A DNA stretch of 64,000 bases from Wolfiporia cocos (taxonomy: Eukaryota > Basidiomycota > Agaricomycetes > Polyporales > Phaeolaceae), in the NCBI GenBank assembly GCA_029448655.1, contig JACCLO010000001.1:4712001-4776000 (forward strand), read 5' to 3'. Under the pieces are notes generated by a model that saw only the letters and a list, made by a program, of their open reading frames with translations, ran no database searches and had not been told where the DNA came from. The position numbers and the translations under genes were made by a program. Positions 33,984 through 46,161 of the stretch are shown here, piece after piece (within the stretch, counting starts at the first letter, position 1; every line of letters begins with the position of its first letter).

Positions 33984-35076
33984 TGTCACAGATTTATCTG
34001 GGGCTTACAGCATTTTTCCTACGATTATAGCAATTTACCTGGGATTTATACGTCTAACTACAAGTTATCTACGGGTTAACTCCCATTGCCACCACGACAA
34101 GCTCCTAACTGGGCTTATCCACCACATGACTAGCTTACGTAACGCTACGGTACAACCACGTCCAATAGCAACACTACAGCATACGTCATAGGTCTCGCCC
34201 GTCAGAGCAAGACCAGCCACGTCATAGATCTTAGATCATAATGATAGGCCGAGCGCGGCACGCTCGCATAATAATGTCCACACGTACAAACAGTGCCTCG
34301 CGGCCTTGTACTATTGGGTCGGCCTTCCCGGCTTCCCATCGCCATAAGATCCTTGATCACAATGGCACCTCAGGCGCGCCACGCCTTCGTATAATAATGG
34401 CAACACGGCCAAATAGCACTATATTAGCACCAAGGCAATATCGCTATAGGCTCGGCCTTCTCGGCCATCCCACGGACTCGGCGTCCTCCAAGCCCCGGGC
34501 TTCTGCCATCACGGTGTTGCCCAAACACCGGTCCTCGCCTCACGGCTAAGACCTCCATATGTTCCGGTAACCATCCGGTCCGGACATATCACATGCTACG
34601 GTGCCTGCTGGCCCAATAGCATTACGACCTCGGCGTTCCGCCTTGGTCAGCACACGATGACCGGCCAATCGCCATTATACCTCACGGTATCCGGCATCCG
34701 GCATCCCTTATACCCGGGCTGCGCCCGTCTTCACATGTCCATCTAACGATGAGACCACACGCTCTCTCTTTACCATTGGCTCGGCCATTACCGGCGGGTC
34801 ACGGCCTTTGTAGAGTAGTCGTACCACTTGGTCGCCCTTATGGCAACCAAGCCCACACTCCTTATCGGGCATGCACTATACAGTAGCACATGACCCGTTA
34901 TATTTGTGTATATAAGTAGGGCCTTGACGGCCTATAACCTTAGTTCTATTCTTCTCGGCGTACGCCGTAGAAGAACCTCCTACCTCCTATTGCGTCTGAT
35001 AACCTCTTCCTCACCTAAGTCGCCTAGTTCATCGCAGGATACTGGCTTGGTGAGTCCCACAGAGCCATCTGTGTCA
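33984..35076 (+). repeat. Array LTR 2
   Basis: Offset of exactly 4961 bp from LTR 1. Preceded by AAAGCGGGGG (33971-33980). TATATAAG at 34909-34916. It would act as both the 3' LTR of unit 1 and the 5' LTR of unit 2. Confidence 0.92.
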
Positions 35077-38000
35077 TAAGAATAGAACTACCTACCCCCC
35101 TGCGCCTCCTTAACTGGTGGCGCCTGGGTTTTTCCTCCAACAGGTGTCTGAGATAGCGCAGGAGCCGCTGCTCTCCTGCAAAGGGGATGCATGCTCCGTG
35201 GTTGCGGTTATGGGATACATCGGCGGCGGGCTTAGCAGCCTGCTGCCACCCAGTGGGGCGCTGCTTGCCTAATCAGCAGCATGCGTCCTGCGAACCCGGA
35301 CTCCAGGGTTAAGGAGAGGCGGCCGCTTCCTGACAAGGTTGCGGCTGTCAGCGGTTGAGACCCGCCTATTGGGAAAAGGGGACCGTCTGCCTGTGTGCGC
35401 GCAGCCCCCTGTCTTGGCAATCCCTGTTCAGGGACCCAACACTACCAGTAGGATCCCCATAGGGATATGCGCTTCGGCGTATTCCCTTAGTAGGGTGTGG
35501 GAATCTTCCAAAGCCGCCCCCCAGGCGTAAGGGGCCCGCTTGGGATCTCCTTCGGGGAATCCAAGTGGTGAGGTGGTGCGGCTCGCAAGGCCAAACCAGC
35601 CGAGGTCACTCGCGGTAGCCAATAGCGTAAGTCCTACGGGCAGCTCGGTGTGCGAGCCTGGGTTCAACGGATTTGGGGCCCCACCGGAAGCATGCGGCGT
35701 TGCCCACCATCTTTGATGTGTGGAGCGCTCGTGAATGCGCGATCTTAGATCGACGGATGGTTTTTTAGCCCTGATGTGACACCCAGGTGGCTACAGATGG
35801 CAAGCCTTACCACTAAAGCGTGGACCGGTCGCGGTGTAATACTGCGACCACTTTCCAGCTCATCTCCGCGAGGAAATGGGCTGTGTATCCTATTCCCAAC
35901 CATGTGACCCAGCCTGTCAAGCGCTGGCAGTCACCGACTCTCTTGCTAGAAGGAAGTCGCGCGCTTCGAGGAAGACACCTGTCGGCTAAATTCCGCGCGG
36001 CGTCCTGACAAGGGCGCCCCTAACCATGCCCCCGTTCTTCTTGTGTTAGACATGACCACTCAGCATTGATCGCTGATGACGAGCTCTCTTTCAGGTACCC
36101 TGGTATCCCAGTTCATAAGTAGATAAATATGTAGTTTTAGTGGCGGCTCCTAGTAGCTTACTTACTTTGTAAAGTAGCTTAGAAACCGTCCAATAGCATT
36201 TGTATTCGCCTCTGGAAATCCTGCGTCACCTGCTGGTTCCCAGGTTATTTAGCCTGGTTAAGGTCGCCTATGTACACAAAAGGCAACCTTTACGTCTTAC
36301 GGGTACACTTAGTCAATCGAAGAACGACACTAGTACCTGTTCCCTTAGACGTAGGATCGCGTACGCTTGGCAAATATATGCTTACAACTATCATTACTAT
36401 GGGAATGCCTAAAGTACCAAGTCGATTAGGATTCACATAATCCGTCGGCGCCCGTTTGACTTCGGTCTTCGCTCCTGAAAAGGGGATTCGGGTTATTGAG
36501 CATCTGTCATTTGGTCACATGTCATAAGAACCTTTGAACGGGGGCACCCCTTTCGGTAATGGAATTCCTGACAAGGAAATTACCATCCGTTTGGGAAGAG
36601 ACGTCTGACAAGCGTCTATAAATAATTGGGCACAGCGCTGTTTCCACCAGCCACCCACGTACAAACAGATCGCAACAAGATTACTTCATTGAATCTTGCA
36701 ATCTGGGTTAGAGGAAAGGAAAACAAGGGACACACGCTATTGATACGCGTTCCCTTGAAGTGTAGCGGAAGCCGAAAGGCTTCTAGAATCACACTTCATT
36801 CGGCATTCTCGCACAATCGCCGAATTCACAACCGGTTCCAAACCGGTCCCACCCTGTATTGAAATCGACAATTTCGCACGCCAATCGCAAAATTCGTCAC
36901 GAGGCTAGCTACCTCACTTTTGATTTCACTTCGATTCAACCTTTCTCTGTGGGGAGAATAACCGAATTCGAAAAATACACCTTAGCAACTCAATGCGATC
37001 GTCCGCAAAAGATCTCGAAGAAGCACTCGAAAACTTCCAGAGATAACAAGGGAGTCCCCCTTATTAGGACAATCAAGCCGATTTGGCAATCGGTTATCAT
37101 TTAATTGCTTGGTTTACGGAAACCTGCGTCGTCGAGACACGCAATAAATAATTCCGGATCTGTATCCTTACGTCAAGAAAGGATTACATCTCGTCACTAC
37201 ATCGAATATGGGCCTGGAAAACCCTTCGATTCCGACAAACTAGGGCCTGGAAACCTTAGTATAAAAACCTGGTCGCATATGCGAGCGACTACTGGATACA
37301 GCCGTATATGGATATACGTCAAGAATACCTTCGGCCCACATCCACCCACCCTTATCTGGGTATAGAGGCGGTTTAACCTCTTTAAAAACCAAAACCATCT
37401 GGATAGGTTCGATCGGGAGATCAAACGTGAAAGAGGGGGTGGAAACCCTAATTTCGCACCTAGGACCTTAAAAAGTCCACTATCCCACGCTTATAAATGT
37501 ACCTTACGGTCATTAAAGCAACAAACGACATGCACTAAGAGGCCTGATTACCCTCATTCATGCTCGTACTGTCCTATTCGTATATGGACGACAACCCTGT
37601 AATAGGAATATAGTAGCTATCTATCCAATAGCGAAATATATCCTTCCCCAACGATCATCCCAGTTCCCACGCTTACAATGTCATACTCAATCGAAGAACG
37701 ACTTTAACGACATACAAGCACATTGGAAACTACCATCATCGCCACCACGTGACTTCAGCCCTTACGGGATATACCTATATGAGACAACTCCTGACAAGGA
37801 TGTATGTTCTCACGGTTACCCAATAAGGCCTCACTACGGCAACGACATTACAGTCTAGGGAATACAATCATAAGCATTGACCATAATGCACAATGATTAG
37901 TACCTATACTATGGGGTTTTACACGAGAAGCCTACTCGTTAATAAATAGTGCATACAACCACGAAGGCACAGCTTCATTCCGGAACTTACGACTCCGAAG

Positions 38001-38944
38001 AGATCGCTACCTAGAAGCAATCTAACTAGGGGACACAACCCCTGTAACAAATGGGCATTGATAAATGTCTCACGCTTAGTACTTGCGATACTAGGGAGGC
38101 GACGCCTCATAAACGTTCACAAGGCGACGTCCTTTAATAACCGTTCAACCGCATAAGTCGTACAAAGTAGGATTACCCCTGTACAAGCACAAAGCCTAAG
38201 ACACCCGCCACGCGAATGAAGGAACTTGCAATCCCATTCACCGCTAGGCAATAGACGTCGAAAAAGCACCGCTATGTTACACTCAATGGGTACTACGCAT
38301 AAGCAACATATCCGCCCAAGGGCTCGAAGAGACACTAGAAAATCTCCAGAGCTAACAGTGAAGCCCTCACTCTAAGGAATATCGCACAATGCTATCCGAA
38401 AACTGTACAACGACACAATGCACCCTCTAATACGCCTGGCAAGCTATTGGAGTACAGACTACAAGTAGACTCAAAGGCACTATATGTAGACCATTTCCAT
38501 ATCGCCTTCTACTACGAGTAACGTCATAAGCAAAAGCAATAATCCGACAAAGGTCGCGAAAAGGCACTAGAACACCTTCAGCGATAACAGGAAAGCCCAT
38601 CCTATCAGGATCCGCGTGCACAATGACAATACACTCTAGTAACACGACTACATCTCCCTAACAACGGCATTTGACCTTTCGGTCATCACGCGTTGATAAT
38701 CGCTAGTAACGGCATTTAGCACTTCGCTATCACGCGTTACAAATCACTTTAAGGAATAAAATCGCCTTCCACGCTCAGGTTCCACCACAAGTCCTGAAAC
38801 TCCCATTTATCCCTGTTCAATTGACAAATTGAAGCAGCACCATAACGGCATTTGACACTTCGTCATCACGCGTTATACCGCTCTTGGGACGTACATAATG
38901 AGGAATAGTTTCATCAGGGACGACGAAACCTAAAGCGGGGGTAA
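35077..38944 (+). ncRNA. Non-coding internal region, unit 2
   Basis: The frames and sequence blocks I compared with 30116-33983 are identical, including all hairpin families and the PBS. Confidence 0.65.
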
Positions 38945-40037
38945 TGTCACAGATTTATCTGGGGCTTACAGCATTTTTCCTACGATTATAGCAATTTACC
39001 TGGGATTTATACGTCTAACTACAAGTTATCTACGGGTTAACTCCCATTGCCACCACGACAAGCTCCTAACTGGGCTTATCCACCACATGACTAGCTTACG
39101 TAACGCTACGGTACAACCACGTCCAATAGCAACACTACAGCATACGTCATAGGTCTCGCCCGTCAGAGCAAGACCAGCCACGTCATAGATCTTAGATCAT
39201 AATGATAGGCCGAGCGCGGCACGCTCGCATAATAATGTCCACACGTACAAACAGTGCCTCGCGGCCTTGTACTATTGGGTCGGCCTTCCCGGCTTCCCAT
39301 CGCCATAAGATCCTTGATCACAATGGCACCTCAGGCGCGCCACGCCTTCGTATAATAATGGCAACACGGCCAAATAGCACTATATTAGCACCAAGGCAAT
39401 ATCGCTATAGGCTCGGCCTTCTCGGCCATCCCACGGACTCGGCGTCCTCCAAGCCCCGGGCTTCTGCCATCACGGTGTTGCCCAAACACCGGTCCTCGCC
39501 TCACGGCTAAGACCTCCATATGTTCCGGTAACCATCCGGTCCGGACATATCACATGCTACGGTGCCTGCTGGCCCAATAGCATTACGACCTCGGCGTTCC
39601 GCCTTGGTCAGCACACGATGACCGGCCAATCGCCATTATACCTCACGGTATCCGGCATCCGGCATCCCTTATACCCGGGCTGCGCCCGTCTTCACATGTC
39701 CATCTAACGATGAGACCACACGCTCTCTCTTTACCATTGGCTCGGCCATTACCGGCGGGTCACGGCCTTTGTAGAGTAGTCGTACCACTTGGTCGCCCTT
39801 ATGGCAACCAAGCCCACACTCCTTATCGGGCATGCACTATACAGTAGCACATGACCCGTTATATTTGTGTATATAAGTAGGGCCTTGACGGCCTATAACC
39901 TTAGTTCTATTCTTCTCGGCGTACGCCGTAGAAGAACCTCCTACCTCCTATTGCGTCTGATAACCTCTTCCTCACCTAAGTCGCCTAGTTCATCGCAGGA
40001 TACTGGCTTGGTGAGTCCCACAGAGCCATCTGTGTCA
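38945..40037 (+). repeat. Array LTR 3
   Basis: Offset of exactly 4961 bp from LTR 2 and identical where compared. TATATAAG at 39870-39877. Confidence 0.92.
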
Positions 40038-43000
40038 TAAGAATAGAACTACCTACCCCCCTGCGCCTCCTTAACTGGTGGCGCCTGGGTTTTTCCTCCA
40101 ACAGGTGTCTGAGATAGCGCAGGAGCCGCTGCTCTCCTGCAAAGGGGATGCATGCTCCGTGGTTGCGGTTATGGGATACATCGGCGGCGGGCTTAGCAGC
40201 CTGCTGCCACCCAGTGGGGCGCTGCTTGCCTAATCAGCAGCATGCGTCCTGCGAACCCGGACTCCAGGGTTAAGGAGAGGCGGCCGCTTCCTGACAAGGT
40301 TGCGGCTGTCAGCGGTTGAGACCCGCCTATTGGGAAAAGGGGACCGTCTGCCTGTGTGCGCGCAGCCCCCTGTCTTGGCAATCCCTGTTCAGGGACCCAA
40401 CACTACCAGTAGGATCCCCATAGGGATATGCGCTTCGGCGTATTCCCTTAGTAGGGTGTGGGAATCTTCCAAAGCCGCCCCCCAGGCGTAAGGGGCCCGC
40501 TTGGGATCTCCTTCGGGGAATCCAAGTGGTGAGGTGGTGCGGCTCGCAAGGCCAAACCAGCCGAGGTCACTCGCGGTAGCCAATAGCGTAAGTCCTACGG
40601 GCAGCTCGGTGTGCGAGCCTGGGTTCAACGGATTTGGGGCCCCACCGGAAGCATGCGGCGTTGCCCACCATCTTTGATGTGTGGAGCGCTCGTGAATGCG
40701 CGATCTTAGATCGACGGATGGTTTTTTAGCCCTGATGTGACACCCAGGTGGCTACAGATGGCAAGCCTTACCACTAAAGCGTGGACCGGTCGCGGTGTAA
40801 TACTGCGACCACTTTCCAGCTCATCTCCGCGAGGAAATGGGCTGTGTATCCTATTCCCAACCATGTGACCCAGCCTGTCAAGCGCTGGCAGTCACCGACT
40901 CTCTTGCTAGAAGGAAGTCGCGCGCTTCGAGGAAGACACCTGTCGGCTAAATTCCGCGCGGCGTCCTGACAAGGGCGCCCCTAACCATGCCCCCGTTCTT
41001 CTTGTGTTAGACATGACCACTCAGCATTGATCGCTGATGACGAGCTCTCTTTCAGGTACCCTGGTATCCCAGTTCATAAGTAGATAAATATGTAGTTTTA
41101 GTGGCGGCTCCTAGTAGCTTACTTACTTTGTAAAGTAGCTTAGAAACCGTCCAATAGCATTTGTATTCGCCTCTGGAAATCCTGCGTCACCTGCTGGTTC
41201 CCAGGTTATTTAGCCTGGTTAAGGTCGCCTATGTACACAAAAGGCAACCTTTACGTCTTACGGGTACACTTAGTCAATCGAAGAACGACACTAGTACCTG
41301 TTCCCTTAGACGTAGGATCGCGTACGCTTGGCAAATATATGCTTACAACTATCATTACTATGGGAATGCCTAAAGTACCAAGTCGATTAGGATTCACATA
41401 ATCCGTCGGCGCCCGTTTGACTTCGGTCTTCGCTCCTGAAAAGGGGATTCGGGTTATTGAGCATCTGTCATTTGGTCACATGTCATAAGAACCTTTGAAC
41501 GGGGGCACCCCTTTCGGTAATGGAATTCCTGACAAGGAAATTACCATCCGTTTGGGAAGAGACGTCTGACAAGCGTCTATAAATAATTGGGCACAGCGCT
41601 GTTTCCACCAGCCACCCACGTACAAACAGATCGCAACAAGATTACTTCATTGAATCTTGCAATCTGGGTTAGAGGAAAGGAAAACAAGGGACACACGCTA
41701 TTGATACGCGTTCCCTTGAAGTGTAGCGGAAGCCGAAAGGCTTCTAGAATCACACTTCATTCGGCATTCTCGCACAATCGCCGAATTCACAACCGGTTCC
41801 AAACCGGTCCCACCCTGTATTGAAATCGACAATTTCGCACGCCAATCGCAAAATTCGTCACGAGGCTAGCTACCTCACTTTTGATTTCACTTCGATTCAA
41901 CCTTTCTCTGTGGGGAGAATAACCGAATTCGAAAAATACACCTTAGCAACTCAATGCGATCGTCCGCAAAAGATCTCGAAGAAGCACTCGAAAACTTCCA
42001 GAGATAACAAGGGAGTCCCCCTTATTAGGACAATCAAGCCGATTTGGCAATCGGTTATCATTTAATTGCTTGGTTTACGGAAACCTGCGTCGTCGAGACA
42101 CGCTAATAAATAATTCCGGATCTGTATCCTTACGTCAAGAAAGGATTACATCTCGTCACTACATCGAATATGGGCCTGGAAAACCCTTCGATTCCGACAA
42201 ACTAGGGCCTGGAAACCTTAGTATAAAAATCCTGGTCGCATATGCGAGCGACTACTGGATACAGCCGTATATGGATATACGTCAAGAATACCTTCGGCCC
42301 ACATCCACCCACCCTTATCTGGGTATAGAGGCGGTTTAACCTCTTTAAAAACCAAAACCATCTGGATAGGTTCGATCGGGAGATCAAACGTGAAAGAGGG
42401 GGTGGAAACCCTAATTTCGCACCTAGGACCTTAAAAAGTCCACTATCCCACGCTTATAAATGTACCTTACGGTCATTAAAGCAACAAACGACATGCACTA
42501 AGAGGCCTGATTACCCTCATTCATGCTCGTACTGTCCTATTCGTATATGGACGACAACCCTGTAATAGGAATATAGTAGCTATCTATCCAATAGCGAAAT
42601 ATATCCTTCCCCAACGATCATCCCAGTTCCCACGCTTACAATGTCATACTCAATCGAAGAACGACTTTAACGACATACAAGCACATTGGAAACTACCGTC
42701 ATCGCCACCACGGGACTTCAGCCCTTACGGGATATACCTATACGAGACAACTCCTGACAAGGATGTATGTTCTCACGGTTACCCAATAAGGCCTCACTAC
42801 GGCAACGACACTACACTATTAGGGAATACAATCATAAGCATATAAACATAATGCACAATGATTAGTACCTATACTATGGGGTTTTACACGAGAAGCCTAC
42901 TCGTTAATAAATAAAGTGCATACAACCACGAAGGCACAGCTTCATTCCGGAACTTACGACTCCGAAGAGATCGCTACTTAGAAGCAATCTAACTAGGGGA

Positions 43001-43917
43001 CACAACCCCTGTAACAAATGGGCATTGACAAATGTCTCACGCTTAGTACTTGCGATACTAGGGAGGCGACGCCTCTTAAACGTTCATAAGGCGACGCCCT
43101 TTAACAACCGTTCAACCGCATAAGTCGTACAAAGTAGGATTACCCCTGTACAAGCACAAAGCCTAAGACACCCGCCACGCGAATGAAGGAACTTGCAATC
43201 CCATTCACCGCTAGGCAATAGACGTCGAAAAAGCACCGCTATGTTACACTCAATGGGTACTACGCATAAGCAACATATCCGCCCAAGGGCTCGAAGAGAC
43301 ACTAGAAAATCTCCAGAGCTAACAGTGAAGCCCTCACTCTAAGGAATATCGCACAATGCTATCCGAAAAACTGTACAACGACACAATGCACCCTCTAATA
43401 CGCTTGGCAAGCTATTGGAGTACAGATTACAAGTAGACTTCAAAGGCACTATATGAGGAACATTTCCATATCGCCTTCTACTACGAGTAACGTCATAAGC
43501 AAAAGCAACAATCCGACAAAGGTCGCGAAAAGGCACTAGAACACCTTCAGCGATAACAGGAGAGTCCCATCCTCTTAGGATCCGCAGTGCACAATGACAA
43601 GCACACTCTATTAACACGACTACATCTCCCTAACAACGGCATTTGACCTTTCGGTCATCACGCGTTGATAATCGCTAGTAACGGCATTTAGCACTTCGCT
43701 ATCACGCGTTACAAATCACTATAAGGAATAAAATCGCCTTCCACGCTCAGGTTCCACCACAAGTCCTGAAACTCCCATTTATCCCTGTTCAATTGACAAA
43801 TTGAAGCAGCACCATAACGGCATTTGACACTTCGTCATCACGCGTTATACCGCTCTTGGGACGTACACTAATGAGGAATAGTTTCATCAGGGACGATGAA
43901 ACCTAAAGCGGGGGTAA
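40038..43917 (+). ncRNA. Non-coding internal region, unit 3, mosaic
   Basis: Identical to units 1 and 2 up to about 42100. The first difference I see is CACGCTAATAAAT for CACGCAATAAAT near 42102. From there to the end it carries scattered substitutions and small indels (net +12 bp). The hairpin families are still present in the diverged part. Confidence 0.65.
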
Positions 43918-45011
43918 TGTCACAGATTTATCTGGGGCTTACAGCATTTTTCCTACGATTATAGCAATTTACCTGGGATTTATACGTCTAACTACAAGTT
44001 ATCTACGGGTTAACTCCCATTGCCACCACGACAAGCTCTTAACTGGGCTTATCACCACATGACCAGCATACATAACGCTACGGCACCTTCCGGTCCAATA
44101 GCATAGTTACAGCATACGTCATAAGGTCTCGCCCGTCAGAGCAAGACCAGCCACGTCATAGATCGTAGATCATAATGATAGGCCGAGCGCGGCACGCTCG
44201 CATAATAATGTCCACATGTACAAACAGTGCCTCGCGGCCTTGTACTATTGGGTCGGCCTTCCCGGCTTCCCACCGCCATAAGATCCTTGATCACAATGGC
44301 ACCTCAGGCGCGCCACGCCTTCGCATAATAATGGCAACACGGCCAAATAGCACTATATTAGCATCAAGGCAATATCGCTATAGGCTCGGCCTTCTCGGCC
44401 ATCTCACGGACTCGGCGTTCCTCCAAGTCCCGGGCTTCTGCCATCACGGCGCTGCCCAAACACCGGTCCTCGCCTCACGGCTAAGACCAATACATGTTCC
44501 GGTAACCATCCGGTCCGGACATATCACATGCTACGGTGCCTGCTGGCCCAATAGCATTACGACCTCGGCGTTCCGCCTTGGTCAGCACACGATGACCGGC
44601 CAATCGCCATTATACCTCACGGTATCCGGCATCCGGCATCCCTTATACCCGGGCTGCGCCCGTCTTCACATGTCCATCTAACGATGAGACCACACGCTCT
44701 CTCTTTACCATTGGCTCGGCCATTACCGGCGGGTCACGGCCTTTGTAGAGTAGTCGTACCACTTGGTCGCCCTTATGGCAACCAAGCCCACACTCCTTAT
44801 CGGGCATGCACTATACAGTAGCACATGACCCGTTATATTTGTGTATATAAGTAGGGCCTTGACGGCCTATAACCTTAGTTCTATTCTTCTCGGCGTACGC
44901 CGTAGAAGAACCTCCTACCTCCTATTGCGTCTGATAACCTCTTCCTCACCTAAGTCGCCTAGTTCATCGCAGGATACTGGCTTGGTGAGTCCCACAGAGC
45001 CATCTGTGTCA
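43918..45011 (+). repeat. Array LTR 4, diverged
   Basis: Same ends and promoter (TATATAAG at 44844-44851) but many differences from LTR 1, clustered in 44030-44460 (for example ACGGCACCTTCCGG where LTR 1 has ACGGTACAACCACG). Followed by TSD GTAAT. Confidence 0.9.
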
Positions 45012-45462
45012 GTAATAAAATTTAACATTCTGCTCATATGTCAGTAAGCTCATTAAATTGACCTCAGAATGCATCTCTTTATTGATGTATCCCACAACCC
45101 ATATGTATCTGCAATGAGGTAAGGATGCTGTCATAAATTACCTTCAGGGCAATATGGAACATTCCACTAAGGTGTGACTTGACAATCAACAGCTACGGCG
45201 ATGAAAGTACATTAAATGGATCATATTAACGAGTATGTGACTTGGATACAAAGACCATTTGGCAAAGTGGTACAGGTTGCGACTTCGCTGGTCCCAGGTC
45301 AAGTGTTCGAACCCCACACAGGTATTTCTTGCGCAGATGCATCTTATTTCATTCAGATGCATCTATGCAGCACGCTTGGGCGTTAATGTTGCTTAGAGTG
45401 CCCCAGATGCATCTGCGGTGTCTCTAAAGATGCATCTCCGGCACTGAAGTCCCTCTCAGACC

Positions 45463-45669
45463 GGCGTAATACTGAGGATTATCTGCGATTAAAATCATGT
45501 GCACTATGATCATCAGCGATTTTTTCTTTTTTGGCGCTGTAATTTAAACCGCTCGCACCAACCGCGTACACTTTAAAACCCATTTTTTATGGCGTAGGTG
45601 ATTATTCCAATTTCGTAGATTTAAACCGGTGATGACCTGTTATGGAACGCAACGGGAATTTTCTGATTT
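45463..45669 (+). repeat. Inverted repeat arm, left
   Basis: GGCGTAATACTGAGG... to ...CAACGGGAATTTTCTGATT is a diverged inverted copy of 50745-50954. The homology continues on the outer side of both arms (gene fragment X), so this is an inverted segmental duplication rather than simple transposon ends. The stretch 45670-46161 shows no recognisable gene. Confidence 0.55.
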
Positions 45670-46161
45670 GAAATTTGCCGAGTGAGGATGTGGCTGATGT
45701 CACGCTTCGACTGCAATCTGCCTCTGTATATCGACACAATGCATATTTCCCCTCTGAAAAGTATATGTTAGGTCTCAGGTATAGTAAGAAGACTCATTGT
45801 GATCTTGGAAGGATTTTATCAAAGTGAAGACCGAGCCGAAACCCCTCTGATTGTCTTTTTTTGACGTTGTTCATTTTCTTTCTCCTCATTCACTAGAGTT
45901 TTTAAGAATCTGACTTGACACGATTGTGCGGATTGTAGTACAATCATAGTTTACAACTTTATATAATTTTTGGAATAGAATGAGTGGAGCTAGAGGCGAA
46001 ATTGCATTGCTGTTGCGATTGCATGTGGGCCATGGCCAGTAATAGTACAGCTATTTACAGTGCGCGGACGACGTCGGTAGATGAGCACTCCAAGTATTAT
46101 GAGGAGGAATGCCCAATATCATGTAGGTCCACTCCTGCTCTTCATAGCGTTGGGGAGCAGA

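Larger units (their letters stand above)
29023..45011 (+). mobile_element. Tandem array of a non-coding self-priming LTR retroelement (4 LTRs, 3 internal regions), outer TSD GTAAT
   Basis: LTRs at 29023-30115, 33984-35076, 38945-40037 and 43918-45011 alternate with internal regions of about 3.87 kb. The repeat period is exactly 4961 bp twice and then 4973 bp. GTAAT flanks the whole array (29018-29022, 45012-45016). No internal region encodes a protein longer than about 90 residues, and none matches gag or pol. Each has a self-priming PBS and a purine-rich AAAGCGGGGG just before the next LTR. The structure corresponds to a non-autonomous large retrotransposon derivative (LARD-like) that must be mobilised by another element. 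Confidence 0.93.
28789..45455. mobile_element. 673-bp inverted-end element hosting the LTR array, TSD TCAGACC
   Basis: TCAGACC occurs at 28782-28788 and 45456-45462. The outer ends are inverted copies of one another: TTTCAGTGCC, AGATGCATCTTTAGAGACAC and GCAGATGCATCTGGGGCACT read inward from the left, and the same (CTTCAGTGCC, one or two changes) from the right on the minus strand. Next to each conserved end is a tRNA-like box A/box B pair pointing outward (left, minus: TAGCTGAGTGG and GGTTCGACTCC; right, plus: TGGCAAAGTGG and GTTCGAACCCC). Without the LTR array it is 673 bp (28789-29022 plus 45017-45455). It could be two inverted SINEs sharing a 3' domain, or a foldback element. The paralogous empty site is at 50954. 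Confidence 0.6.

Noticed and set aside
29023..45011. rDNA, CRISPR or satellite explanation for the 4961-bp repeats
   Set aside because: LTR ends, TATA box, PBS, purine tract and a TSD define a retroelement; no rRNA core sequence was seen.
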